The notes under the pieces: model-generated
The model's database searches: none
Told to the model about the DNA's origin: nothing
The model's input: the letters and a program-made list of their open reading frames with translations, nothing else
Part shown: positions 1 to 7,319 of the stretch, piece after piece
Layout of the letters: every line of letters starts with the position of its first letter
Position numbering within the stretch: the stretch's first letter is position 1
Program-made: the position numbers and the translations under genes
Assembly: GCA_004151065.3 (NCBI GenBank)
Contig: NWUY0300007681.1
Span: 128,725 to 139,415, forward strand
DNA length: 10,691 nucleotides
From: Larix sibirica
Lineage: Eukaryota; Streptophyta; Pinopsida; Pinales; Pinaceae
Direction of reading: 5' to 3'

Positions 1-1184
1 TCTAATTAATTTTTTTAGTTTTAATTAATTGGAAAACATATATCTTTGGTTTTGAAGTTTAGGTTAAGGCCGACATTGTAAAATTTTTGTTCACTTAATA
101 ATTTATTATTTTATTAAAATGCTATGTGTCACATCCACATTGAGCATGGAATTACACTTCTCCTTCATACTGGGCTGTAGAGAGTGCCTCTAGGTGCAAT
201 TAAAATGGGTGTATAGTTACACAGGCAATGGTCGGCAGTGGAGGGATCAGCATTGTTTTGCCTTGATGAAAAGGTAAAACTGAAGAAATTGGTACTTTGA
301 GAGATCCCTAAGAAGCATTGTCCTTTCATCTCAAGGGAAAGCACTACCAATGTAGTTTGAATGAATACCTTGTTTGCAAATCCCGAAATTGTTTTCTGCT
401 TTACTGATATGAACTATTTCCTAAATTTATGAAACACATTCCCTTTTCCTAGATTGTGTGTATAGTTGAACAGGCAATGCCCCAGGTCACTGCAGTGGAT
501 GGCTGAGCATAGTTATGCCTTGACGAAAAATAAAATTGGAGGTCAGTACTCTAAGTAACCCCTTCGAAGCACGGTCCTTGCATCTCAAGACCAAGCATTA
601 GCAATGTGGTTTGAATGACTAGCCTGTTTAAAAATCTCAAAATCAATTATTCCATTTGCTTTCTGCTTGTTTTTTATATAAACTATTTACTTTGAAATTA
701 AGCTAGATAAGGCTGGAGTTTTGTTTAATATTGGATGAGAAGAACTGTGCAGAACATTAAATTCATCTGATGGGTTGATGTTCAATTTATGTAAATTTCA
801 TCAGAGATATTTTGGGGATTCGCATCGGTTATCTGCAGGGAAAAATCAGATATTGCAATCATCCTGGACTAGTACATTAGTGGCTAAAAATCTAGGGTTA
901 GGGTCATAAGGTGTACAACTCCAATGTCTATATTTCAATATACATGTTTACTATACCATCAAGTAGATCCATAGACCTGGCCTTTTTTGTTCTTTATAAC
1001 ATCTGCTCAGTGCTCTCTTGTATGCTAAACGAAACACTGTTATTCAAAACGTTGAAGACTTGAGCTGCTTTTATGGTCTCATTGTTTGATATATATTTGC
1101 AGCGAATTTCTTTTATTAGTCCATTTCAAGCTGTGTTCTCATTTGTCTATTATTGTAGTCTTAAATCTGAGTTCCTGTTTGCAG
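1..1184 (+). other. 3' part of a long intron of the bromodomain gene
   Basis: The frame entering at 1185 is mid-bromodomain, so the preceding bromodomain exon must lie further upstream. I looked in this stretch for the expected sequence (a D-Y-H-x-I-I-x-x-P-M-D-F-like segment and the helix A/ZA-loop residues) and did not find it in any + frame. The stretch is AT-rich, full of stops, and ends in a good acceptor. It is therefore annotated as intron, at least 1.18 kb long, compared with 133, 353 and 103 nt for the three downstream introns. Its only clear structure is the duplicated segment listed separately. Confidence 0.75.
209..701. repeat. Diverged tandem duplication, two copies, offset about 249 bp
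   Basis: Copy 1 is about 209-428 and copy 2 about 458-701. Both begin GTGTATAGTT, continue ACAGGCAATG, then share ATGCCTTGA/TTGCCTTGA, a CATCTCAAG block, a TAGTTTGAATGA-like block, TTTCTGCTT and an ACTATTT-AAATTA end. The order is conserved, with many substitutions and small indels, so the duplication is old. No terminal inverted repeat, poly(A) tail or coding capacity was seen, and the family is not recognised. It lies wholly inside the intron and does not touch splice signals. Confidence 0.8.
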
Positions 1185-1253
1185 AAGGACGTCCTTTTGA
1201 TTTCTACCAATGCAATGCGCTATAATGCATCGGATACCATCTATTACAAACAG
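1185..1253 (+). CDS. Bromodomain exon carrying the acetyl-lysine-binding asparagine
   Basis: This is a 69-nt, phase 0/0 exon of 23 codons. It is bounded by the acceptor GTTCCTGTTTGCAG and the donor CAG|GTAAAT. The peptide contains STNAMRYN followed by SDTIYY. In bromodomains this is the end of helix B and the BC loop. The Asn of the YN pair (codon 1224-1226) corresponds to the conserved acetyl-lysine-contacting Asn, so ligand binding is probably retained. The exon begins with Lys-Asp, matching the usual family junction after Phe-Glu, which is where the missing upstream exon should end. Confidence 0.93.
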
Positions 1254-3876
1254 GTAAATTTGGCATCTGGCGTTTGGCATGATTTTAATTTTTAACCACC
1301 ATCCAAATTATAATTCCTTTGTCTCAGGTGGTAGTGAAAGCTTGTAGAATTGGGATGATTACTTACTAAATAAATGCTTCTTTCAGGCTCGTGCGATACA
1401 GGAGCTAGCAAGAAAAAAATTTCAGGGTATGCGCCTTGATCCAGAAGGGATTGAAGGGGAGCTTAGACTTGCATCAAAGGCAAAATCTGGATTTTCTTCT
1501 AAAAAGTTAACCAGAAAACCTGGATTTGGAAGATCTCAATTTGATCCTGCTGGTTCAGATTTTTCCTCTGGTGCAACTCTTGCTACAGGAGACCATGCAA
1601 TTTGGTCAAGTGCACCCATGCAGGATAGTACCAAGACATGGAAGGCTGAAAAGCCTGGAAATGTATTTGGAAATTCAGATGGTATGGGTTTCTTGGCTGA
1701 AAGCAATTATGAGAAAGCAGAAGAACATTCAGGTTTGAGCCTTGCTCTTCTCTTTCGGGCCTGAAAATGATGGTTATAATTGAGCAATGTTATAATGATC
1801 TGGTTTCGGGGTTGCCTGTCTTTTGTTGGTCATGCCCCTACCTCATTAACCCCCCCAAATAAAAAAGAATACCACACGCATGTTATGTAGTCAGACCCAA
1901 ATAAGAAAAGTGCAAACTGTGGAAGTTATATTTTGATACTGTTTTATGAATAGAAATGTTCAACTGAGGATACGGTTTCACTCGTTTCCTTAGTTTGTGG
2001 TTTGACCAATTTGCAATTTTGTTAAAACATGTTTTTAGTTATTAATTTTAGTTGTGTTTTCTGATTGCACTAAATTTTATTGCAGCGTCTGTTCTAAGGC
2101 AACCGATTTGGAGAAATGGAAGGCGGCCACTGCAGTTGGATGAGAACCGTCGTGCCACTTATAGGCCATTCAACCAACTAGAAAATGGAAATGATTCAAT
2201 ACTTACTATTCTAGATGGGGAGTCAAAGCAGCTTATCCCTGTATGTTCCGTTCTTTTTTCCTTCTATATTTTTTTTCTACATGATAGGCTGCAGTTGCAT
2301 GTGAAGCCATGGTTATGCTTACAATATTTGTTCTCTCTCTCAGGTTGGAATTCGGTCAGAGCATGCGTATGCAAGAAGTCTTGCTCGGTTTGCTGCAAAG
2401 CTTGGACCAGTTGCCTGGAAGATTGCAGCTCAGAAGATAAGGAGAGCTCTGCCCCCAGGTGTCTCATTTGGTCCAGGATGGGTCGGTGATTACGAGGCTC
2501 CTCCTCGTGCTTTATTGCCACATGAAGGAAAATCTGTGGCTTCACCGGCCTCTTCTACTATCTTACCAATTGTTCCAGGTGAAACCAAGGTTAAATCAAA
2601 TAACCGTGAAGATATTCCCATACTAAGAGATGAAGGGCTTCCAAAGAACTTAATTTCTGAAGGCAGGTCTGTACCGTCGACTACGGCAGCATCCTCAATG
2701 AGACAGTTGGTTTCAAATTCTGTGATATGTCAAAATACAGATAATTGTCAATCTATCCGTAATCCTCAATCTGAAATGATTGGGCATGCTGCATTAAATT
2801 CCACTGGTGATGGAAGGGCTAGTTTGCCTTCTCAGGAAGTAAAACAAGGCCTGACAAAGCCAGTTTTACCTGTTACCACATCCAATGACCTAGCCCTGAC
2901 AGGCACAAAATTTGGTTCAGAAGTAACACAGTCCAGATTGCTTGAAATGGTCTCCAGAAATAGCACACTCATGCATGGGGCCTCCTTAAAACAGCCTGAT
3001 GGTTCGAGGTCCATTGCAAATCTTCAGGTAATGAAATCTGAAAATATTACACATGACAGTGATGCTCGCAGTGTTGCCAGAAAAGCAAGTGATGCATCAA
3101 AACGTGGGAGTAGTTCTGCTGGTACGAATGTTGCAGTCACTGCAGTAAACTCTTCTCTAGGCAACTATCAAGCTGGATCGAGAGCTTTCCAGGCACATCA
3201 AATCACAAGTAGTCAAGAACATGCTAAGCAGGACTTAAACGGTTTAGCCAATTTTCTGCCTGGCAAGATGCTAGCATTGCATCAAAGAGCTTCTAATCTC
3301 TCTGCTAATACGCCAGTGTTTGTGCATTCTTCAGTTTCATCAACAGGGCCATCGATAAAGCGAGATGATGCAACAGTGCAAGCATGGATACAATCTCAAA
3401 ACGCACGCCTGACAGATGCAGATGCTACTTCTAGAGTCAGGTTGCAGGATGTGCCAAATCCTCATATGGAGCAGCATGAGTCTCAAGCAAGGGACTTTCC
3501 TTCCCTTGCTCGTTATATACCACAAGAAATACCGTTGGATACATCCCGTCAGGCACTGTCACAGTTTAGCCGATTCCATCCTCAGAACTCTATGAAGGTA
3601 TCTAACAATACAACAGTTTCAGGTCCAGTGGCTGAATCCCAGGGTCGAAATACAGTGAACTCTTCTCAAGTACAGAAGCCCGTGGGAGTTGAATTGTCAA
3701 AATCCAATAATCACTCGTGGCGCAGTTTACCTTCACAATTTATTCCTGAGCAAGATTTGTCACCCTCTCTACCACCTGATTTGAATGTGAGATTTCAGAA
3801 GTCAAACTCTCCAGCTCAGCAGTCCTCTGCAATGTTGGCTGATTCCCAACAACCTGATTTAGCTCTCCAACTTTGA
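1185..3876 (+). CDS. Bromodomain protein, plant BRD1/BRD2/BRD13 (BRD7/9-like) family, 3' part, join of four exons
   Basis: The coding sequence is join(1185..1253, 1387..1732, 2086..2240, 2344..3876): 700 codons plus TGA, open at the 5' end. The exons join without a frame break, and all three introns are GT-AG. The first 40 or so residues are the end of a bromodomain, the acetyl-lysine reader. Next comes a basic linker, then a conserved block with the core ARSLARFAAKLGPVAWK (residues 201-217) and GPGWVGDYE, then about 430 low-complexity Ser/Asn/Gln-rich residues that are probably disordered, and a conserved tail PPDLN...QQPDLALQL. From family knowledge, this layout and tail are those of Arabidopsis BRD1, BRD2 and BRD13, nuclear subunits of the BRM-associated SWI/SNF (BAS) remodelling complex, so a nuclear chromatin role is inferred. 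The start codon and the first half of the bromodomain lie upstream of the window. Which of the three paralogues this matches best cannot be decided here. No premature stop is seen, so the gene looks functional. Confidence 0.93.
1254..1386 (+). other. Intron (133 nt), GT-AG
   Basis: The donor is CAG|GTAAAT and the acceptor TAAATGCTTCTTTCAG. It splits the bromodomain between helices B and C at a codon boundary. Joining the flanks gives an uninterrupted TIYYKQ-ARAIQELA, the normal bromodomain order. Confidence 0.9.
1387..1732 (+). CDS. Exon: end of bromodomain helix C plus linker
   Basis: This 346-nt exon enters in phase 0 after the acceptor GCTTCTTTCAG and leaves one base into a codon at the donor TCAG|GTTTGAG. 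It begins ARAIQELARKKF, the final bromodomain helix, which follows on from the IYYKQ of the previous exon. The rest is a linker with several Lys/Arg clusters (SKKLTRKPGFGR) and the segment AGSDFSSGATLAT, which I recognise as conserved in plant members of the family. The open frame runs on to a stop at about 1764. Reading through would give only nine unrelated residues before the stop, whereas splicing to 2086 restores the family sequence, so the donor at 1733 is well supported. Confidence 0.9.
1733..2085 (+). other. Intron (353 nt), GT-AG, phase 1
   Basis: The donor is TCAG|GTTTGAG and the acceptor AAATTTTATTGCAG. The intron is T-rich with many stops. Splicing restores EEHSASVLRQPIW across the junction. 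Nothing else is recognisable inside it except a run of C residues near 1850. Confidence 0.88.
2086..2240 (+). CDS. Exon: conserved LDENRRATY segment
   Basis: This 155-nt exon takes up the split codon after the acceptor TTTTATTGCAG: G from the previous exon plus CG gives Ala. It ends at a codon boundary before the donor CCT|GTATGT. It encodes LDENRRATYRPFNQ and ILDGESKQLIPV across the junction. The DENRRATY and E-x-KQLxPVG strings are typical of the plant BRD1/2/13 family between the linker and the next conserved block. Without splicing, the frame continues into a cysteine-rich run that looks like intron, which supports the donor. Confidence 0.9.
2241..2343 (+). other. Intron (103 nt), GT-AG, phase 0
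   Basis: The donor is CCT|GTATGTTCC and the acceptor GTTCTCTCTCTCAG, with a long pyrimidine tract. Splicing gives KQLIP-VGIRSEHAYARS, the continuous family sequence. Confidence 0.9.
2344..3876 (+). CDS. Last exon: conserved ARSLARFA/GPVAWK block, disordered region and C-terminal tail
   Basis: This 1,533-nt exon starts after a pyrimidine-rich acceptor (TTCTCTCTCTCAG) and stays open for 510 codons to the TGA at 3874-3876. The first 50 or so residues (VGIRSEHAYARSLARFAAKL..., ending GPGWVGDYE) form the second conserved domain of the plant family. After that the sequence is rich in Ser, Asn, Gln and Thr, has no recognisable fold, and is likely disordered. The last 35 residues regain conservation: PPDLNVRFQ and QQPDLALQL. 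Only weak internal splice-like strings are present (for example CAG|GTAATG near 3028), and the frame runs through them, so one long terminal exon is the simplest model. Confidence 0.9.
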   Translation, partial: VGIRSEHAYARSLARFAAKLGPVAWKIAAQKIRRALPPGVSFGPGWVGDYEAPPRALLPHEGKSVASPASSTILPIVPGETKVKSNNREDIPILRDEGLPKNLISEGRSVPSTTAASSMRQLVSNSVICQNTDNCQSIRNPQSEMIGHAALNSTGDGRASLPSQEVKQGLTKPVLPVTTSNDLALTGTKFGSEVTQSRLLEMVSRNSTLMHGASLKQPDGSRSIANLQVMKSENITHDSDARSVARKASDASKRGSSSAGTNVAVTAVNSSLGNYQAGSRAFQAHQITSSQEHAKQDLNGLANFLPGKMLALHQRASNLSANTPVFVHSSVSSTGPSIKRDDATVQAWIQSQNARLTDADATSRVRLQDVPNPHMEQHESQARDFPSLARYIPQEIPLDTSRQALSQFSRFHPQNSMKVSNNTTVSGPVAESQGRNTVNSSQVQKPVGVELSKSNNHSWRSLPSQFIPEQDLSPSLPPDLNVRFQKSNSPAQQSSAMLADSQQPDLALQL

Positions 3877-4361
3877 TTGATGTAACTGGATTATTGGATT
3901 TATACATTGTACGAATGTTAAATATTGACCCAGACTTCATTCAAATGTTTGTCGAAGTCTGAATTTGTACTGAAGCAAAACTGAATGGCACAGGAAATGG
4001 GTTTGCCTTGAAAAGGACCCATTCTGTTGTAAAGGAGTTGTACAAATCTGTACCAATTTTATGGGCACATGAGGGAGTTCCATGTCCTATTAATATTCTA
4101 TTGATGAACTAGCACTTTAGGCAACCATTTAGTTTCATCTTGAAAATCTTTTACATTACTGCTGCAGCTCTTTCTAATCAGAATAATTTCACATGTCGGT
4201 TTGTGTGGAGAGTGGCCAGAGTCGGGAGTTGCCGAGGGGGGGGAATTGGTTACGAATAATGTGGACCAAGGCTTGTGGTTCTTATTTACTAGAAGGTTAA
4301 AGCGTGCCATTTTTCTAAACACAGCAAAGTTATCAATGAAGACGTCTCATGATATTTTGCC
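3877..4361 (+). other. Probable 3' UTR and proximal flank of the bromodomain gene; end not determinable
   Basis: The stretch follows the TGA directly and has no supportable reading frame. It contains several TTGTA/TGTA-type elements near 3906, 3966, 4027 and 4039 and AATATT-like A/T strings near 3921 and 4091, which are compatible with plant polyadenylation regions. There is no canonical AATAAA. The cleavage site could lie anywhere from about 3950 to 4200. A G-run of eight at about 4236-4243 lies in the same stretch. Confidence 0.4.
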
Positions 4362-4485
4362 TGATTTATGCCCTCAAGAATTCTCCCTTGAAACTCAGCA
4401 GGACAGTTCACTTCTTAAATGCATGATTTATGACCTCAAGAATTCTGCCTTGAAACTCAGCGGGACAGTTCACTTGTTCTTAAAC
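4362..4485. repeat. Tandem duplication, 2 x 62 bp
   Basis: Copy 1 is 4362-4423 and copy 2 is 4424-4485. Both contain TGATTTATG, CCTCAAGAATTCT, CCTTGAAACTCAGC and GGACAGTTCACTT in order, with only a few substitutions and a 3-base gain near the end of copy 2. The 62-bp period is not a multiple of three, so the + frame that spans it (from about 4201) changes frame between copies. This argues against that frame being coding. The similarity is high, so the event is fairly recent. Confidence 0.9.
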
Positions 4486-4860
4486 ACATCAGAGCTGGAT
4501 GTTGTGCCAACTTTATCGTCCATGTGTTTTGTGGCCAAATATCCAATTTTGTGCAGGATAATATGAGAGATGTGCTCAGTTTTACTGTTGGGATGGGTAC
4601 TGTTCATGAGACATTATTTTGTCAATGTGATTGCATTGCAGTATATCCATTCCATTACTTTCATTTATGCCTTGTATTGACATGCTTGAAATACTGTTTT
4701 CCTTTATTTGAATAATGGAACCAGCAGCTGATCAGTTTAGTTTGTTTGAAGTGTCTAGCATGTATAGCAATCCAAGCAACACTAAGCCCTAATTGGAAGG
4801 ACCTGGCTTGATGGACAGAATTCATTGTGTAGAATGGGATGAGCAATTGAGAGTTAACCA

Positions 4861-5085
4861 GGTGGGCTAGCTCGAGTGATTGAGTGCTTTGAGCTTCACG
4901 CAGAAAATTTCGGGGTCGATCCCCTAGGCTGGCTGCCTCTGTTGTGTGCCTCACGCGATGTCTCCACTGGGTCAGGGGCTGTAATCAGTGCCAATGTGTT
5001 TATATTGGGTACTATCTTCAAAATGCAGGGAAGTGCCCAGGGGTTCCCAGTAAGGTTTTTATTTGGAACAAAAAAGACCAATCTA
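4861..5085 (+). mobile_element. tRNA-derived SINE candidate (Pol III boxes A and B)
   Basis: The 5' part reads GGTGGGCTAGCTCGAGTGAT. TAGCTCGAGTGA at 4868-4879 fits the Pol III A box, and GGGTCGATCCC at 4913-4923 fits the B box (GGTTCGANNCC) with one mismatch. Their starts are 45 nt apart, as in tRNA genes. It does not fold as a tRNA, since no acceptor or anticodon stem matches, and it runs on into a non-tRNA body of about 150 bp. This is the layout of plant tRNA-derived SINEs, including the widespread Au type, but I cannot assign a family. The 3' end is placed near GTTTTTATTTGGAACAAAAAAG by eye. No target-site duplication was found, so the copy is probably old or its ends are misplaced. Confidence 0.65.
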
Positions 5086-6141
5086 TAGTAATTAAATTGC
5101 ATGGGTGCATGTGAGATCAGGAGTTTGTATGTGAGTTCACATGAGATTGGATGTTGGCATGAAAGAACTCATAGGTTCTGTATTTGATGAAGTTTTACTA
5201 AAGCATATAAATAGTAGCTCCCACACCATGACCTTGAAGATACTATATAGGACATGCCTATTTGGCAGTTGGGTTTAGTGATCAAAATATTAGCTAGATA
5301 CGTGATTGACAGTGGACTAAAATGCATCAGGGATGCACCTATTTTTTGGTTACAATATTAAGCTGGGGAGATTCTAAGAGGCACAAAACGAACAGTTATA
5401 TACATGGCAGAGCTACTAAGGTATTTACACGCATTTTAAATCAATGGAGTTTTAATACAAAGTACCTTGTCTTCTGATCTGTCTACCCCTCTCCAAGCGA
5501 GTCTTCTAAGGTCAATTATTAGCTTCTCTTTTGCACACATCAATTTTGGTATCAGAACCTCATATATTTGATATGATTCTCAGAGGAGACAGCCTGTGAA
5601 AGTTTATTTTTGTGGGATGTATTCTGTTCAGTGTTATATTTAGGTCTGCCACATTTGAGAAAAAATCGGCCCAACCACATTGTAACATTGAGTGCAGCAT
5701 CCGTAGTAGAGTTTTACAGGAATATGTCTGTAAATGTGATCTTGGTTGAGGCAATTAGCTGACATCTATGCTTGTTGCAAGAGCCGACAATAATGGTTCC
5801 AGTCAACATTAGTGTATTTATTTCTGTAGCAGTCAACGTAGCTGTTCCAACTGACATCTTTTTCAGGTAAAGATCTTTTCATTCCAGAAGTAAATAATTT
5901 ATTAATGAAAATAAATATGTAAAACCAGAAAAAAGGTTGGCTACATTCTGTTCCGTAGAAATCTGACAAGCCTCTGAAATTTGGTGGGTGAGAGAATTTG
6001 TCAAATTTTTTTATTGCAGGTAAAGTTAATTTTGTTGAAAAGTTCTGTTCGATTACTGATACGTTTTTCCCAAATTGTTATTGGCTGGATGTCAAGTATC
6101 TCTCAACACAAATTTAGTAAATGTTCAATTTTAACTGGAAC
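5086..6141. other. Intergenic DNA, no gene; weak LTR-retrotransposon trace
   Basis: No credible coding frame is seen; the open frames here are short and lack any recognisable motif. The only structured signals are a TATA-like TATAAATAG at about 5207 and a primer-binding-like site at 5547-5559, both treated separately. Direct repeats of GTCAAC (near 5803 and 5833) are short and could be chance. Confidence 0.6.
5547..5559 (+). other. Primer-binding-site-like sequence for initiator tRNA-Met
   Basis: TGGTATCAGAACC matches the usual plant copia primer-binding site TGGTATCAGAGCC at 12 of 13 positions. It is preceded by CACACATCAATTT, in which an LTR could end in CA a few bases before the site, as expected for a 5' LTR. 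A TATA-like box lies about 340 bp upstream, a plausible U3-R position. No gag or pol remnant was recognised downstream and no second LTR was found, so this is at best a badly decayed fragment. Confidence 0.35.
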
Positions 6142-6575
6142 CGAGACACTTATCAGTGCATCTATTTTGCCAAGGTTGTATGGTATGGCCCTTAGGAAAC
6201 ATCATCACAGGCATGTTAGTTGGCAAACAATATGCATCTTGAATTAGAGTGATTAATGCTACTGCAAGGTTCTGTTGATCTGACACCAACCTCCCAAGAA
6301 TCGACCATTCCATCCTTGCATTGTTATTGGCTTACATGCCTCACACATTTCCATTTTGAGGCATCCTGTAGAAGCCATGGTCTAAGTCAGTAGCATTAAT
6401 CACTCTGCTGTAGGGTGCATATTATTTGCCTGTCACTGTTGGTAAACACTCCTTTGTTAGTGAATTTCCTGAGGTTTTTCAGGAAACTGAGCCCCAGTTG
6501 GTGGATTTCCCGAGGTCTTTCAGGCACCTGAACCCCAGATTCCAAGCATGTCTGAATTGCTGGCACAAGATTGTC
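6142..6575. repeat. Fold-back repeat unit 1 (A - loop - B)
   Basis: Segment A (about 6142-6332) and segment B (6392-6579) each recur further on, in the same order, as A' and B'. Within the unit, 6222-6263 and 6389-6430 are inverted copies (35 of 42 positions match) separated by 125 nt, so a single strand could form a large stem-loop. The strings AGAGTGATTAATGCTACT and AGTAGCATTAATCACTCT are perfect complements. No coding capacity, poly(A) tail or known family signature is visible. It is probably a non-autonomous fold-back or MITE-like sequence of unknown family. Confidence 0.75.
6460..6541. repeat. Two 41-bp subrepeats inside segment B
   Basis: The 6460-6500 and 6501-6541 stretches both read GTGRATTTCCYGAGGT, then TTTCAGG, then CTGARCCCCAG, matching at about 33 of 41 positions. 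The same pair is present in B' at 7200-7240 and 7241-7281, so the subrepeat arose before the larger duplication. Confidence 0.75.
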
Positions 6576-7319
6576 TGAGACACTTCTCAGTGCATCCATT
6601 TCACCAAGGTTGTATGGTATGGCCCCTAGGAAACATCATCACAGTCATGTTAGTTGGCAAACATTATGCATCTTGAACCAGAGTAATTAATGCTACTACA
6701 GGGTTCTGTTAATCTGACACCAACCTCCCAGGAACTGATCAATCCATCCTTGTATATTGGCATATATACTGGCATATATACTGGCTAATCTACGTCCCAA
6801 TATATGTAACCACTATATATATGTCATTGGATTTATGGCAACACATATATATAGCCAGTATATATACTAATTATATGCAACCAGTATATATACTGGAATA
6901 TACACCAATATGTATATTGTCATATATACTTGCCAGTGTGTTAAAACTTAATATATATATATATATATATATTAACATACTGGCAAGTATATATGCCAAT
7001 ATATATATATATGGAGTGGTTGCTGAAGATTATGAGAATGGATGTATGTGGGAATGTATGTACATGTAATGATTGAATGGATCGATGAATTCTATGTAGA
7101 ATGGTGCTAGATTGTCAGAACCCAACAGCAGCATTAATCACTCTGCTGTAGGGTGCATATTATTTGCCCCTGTGACTGCTGGTAAATACTCCTTTGGTAG
7201 TGAATTTCCCGAGGTCTTTCAGGAAACTGAGACCCTGTTGGTGGATTTCCTAAGTTCTTTCTGGCATCCGAACCCCAGATACCAAGCATGTCTGAATTGC
7301 TGTCCCAGGATTGTCTGAG
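6576..7319. repeat. Fold-back repeat unit 2 (A' - expanded TA-rich loop - B')
   Basis: A' (6576-6762) follows directly on B of the first unit, overlapping it in the shared string TTGTCTGAG, and B' is 7130-7319. By eye the copies are roughly 85-90% identical to A and B. The inverted arms are 6656-6697 and 7127-7168. Here they are separated by 429 nt rather than 125 nt, because a TA-rich block occupies the loop. The arms can be extended outward from the stem to include a GTCAGA...CAGAACCC-like stretch. After 7319 the similarity stops abruptly (CAGTACGGAGCGG). Confidence 0.75.
6750..7015. repeat. TA-rich satellite-like block with nested inverted repeats
   Basis: The block is made of many variants of CATATATACTGG and CCAGTATATATACTGG (palindrome near 6880-6896). 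It includes a (TA)n run at about 6950-6972 flanked by CATATATACTTGCCAGT (6921-6937) and its perfect complement ACTGGCAAGTATATATG (6979-6995). The arms extend with few mismatches to about 6911 and 7005, giving a hairpin of roughly 95 nt. It sits in the loop of fold-back unit 2. Confidence 0.85.

Noticed and set aside
889-905. Telomere-like CTAGGGTTAGGGTC
   Set aside because: It has only two partial repeats and lies inside an intron, with no longer array. Chance or a degenerate telo-box is more likely than an interstitial telomere.
2052-2489. A separate 145-codon protein rich in cysteine near its end
   Set aside because: It is a read-through of exon 2086-2240 into the following intron and into exon 2344 in the wrong frame. 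Splicing restores the family sequence.
4098-4322. Minus-strand 74-codon open frame with Pro/Ser-rich sequence
   Set aside because: It is short, lies in likely 3' UTR or flank, and has no recognisable domain. An open frame of this length is expected by chance.
4201-4566. A 121-codon + strand open frame downstream of the gene
   Set aside because: It has no ATG at its start, and it crosses a 62-bp tandem duplication that is not a multiple of three. The two copies are therefore read in different frames, and no motif is recognisable.
4861-4935. A functional tRNA gene
   Set aside because: A and B boxes are present, but no acceptor stem, anticodon arm or Pol III T-run at tRNA distance can be drawn. 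A SINE head explains it better.
6131-6313. Minus-strand frames in segments A and B, with a similar peptide string repeated in both B copies
   Set aside because: The recurring peptide reflects the DNA repeat. The frames are interrupted differently in the two copies, and no protein family is recognised.
6821-7069. A + frame through the TA-rich block (Ile/Tyr-rich peptide)
   Set aside because: It is translation of a TA-rich low-complexity repeat, not a protein.
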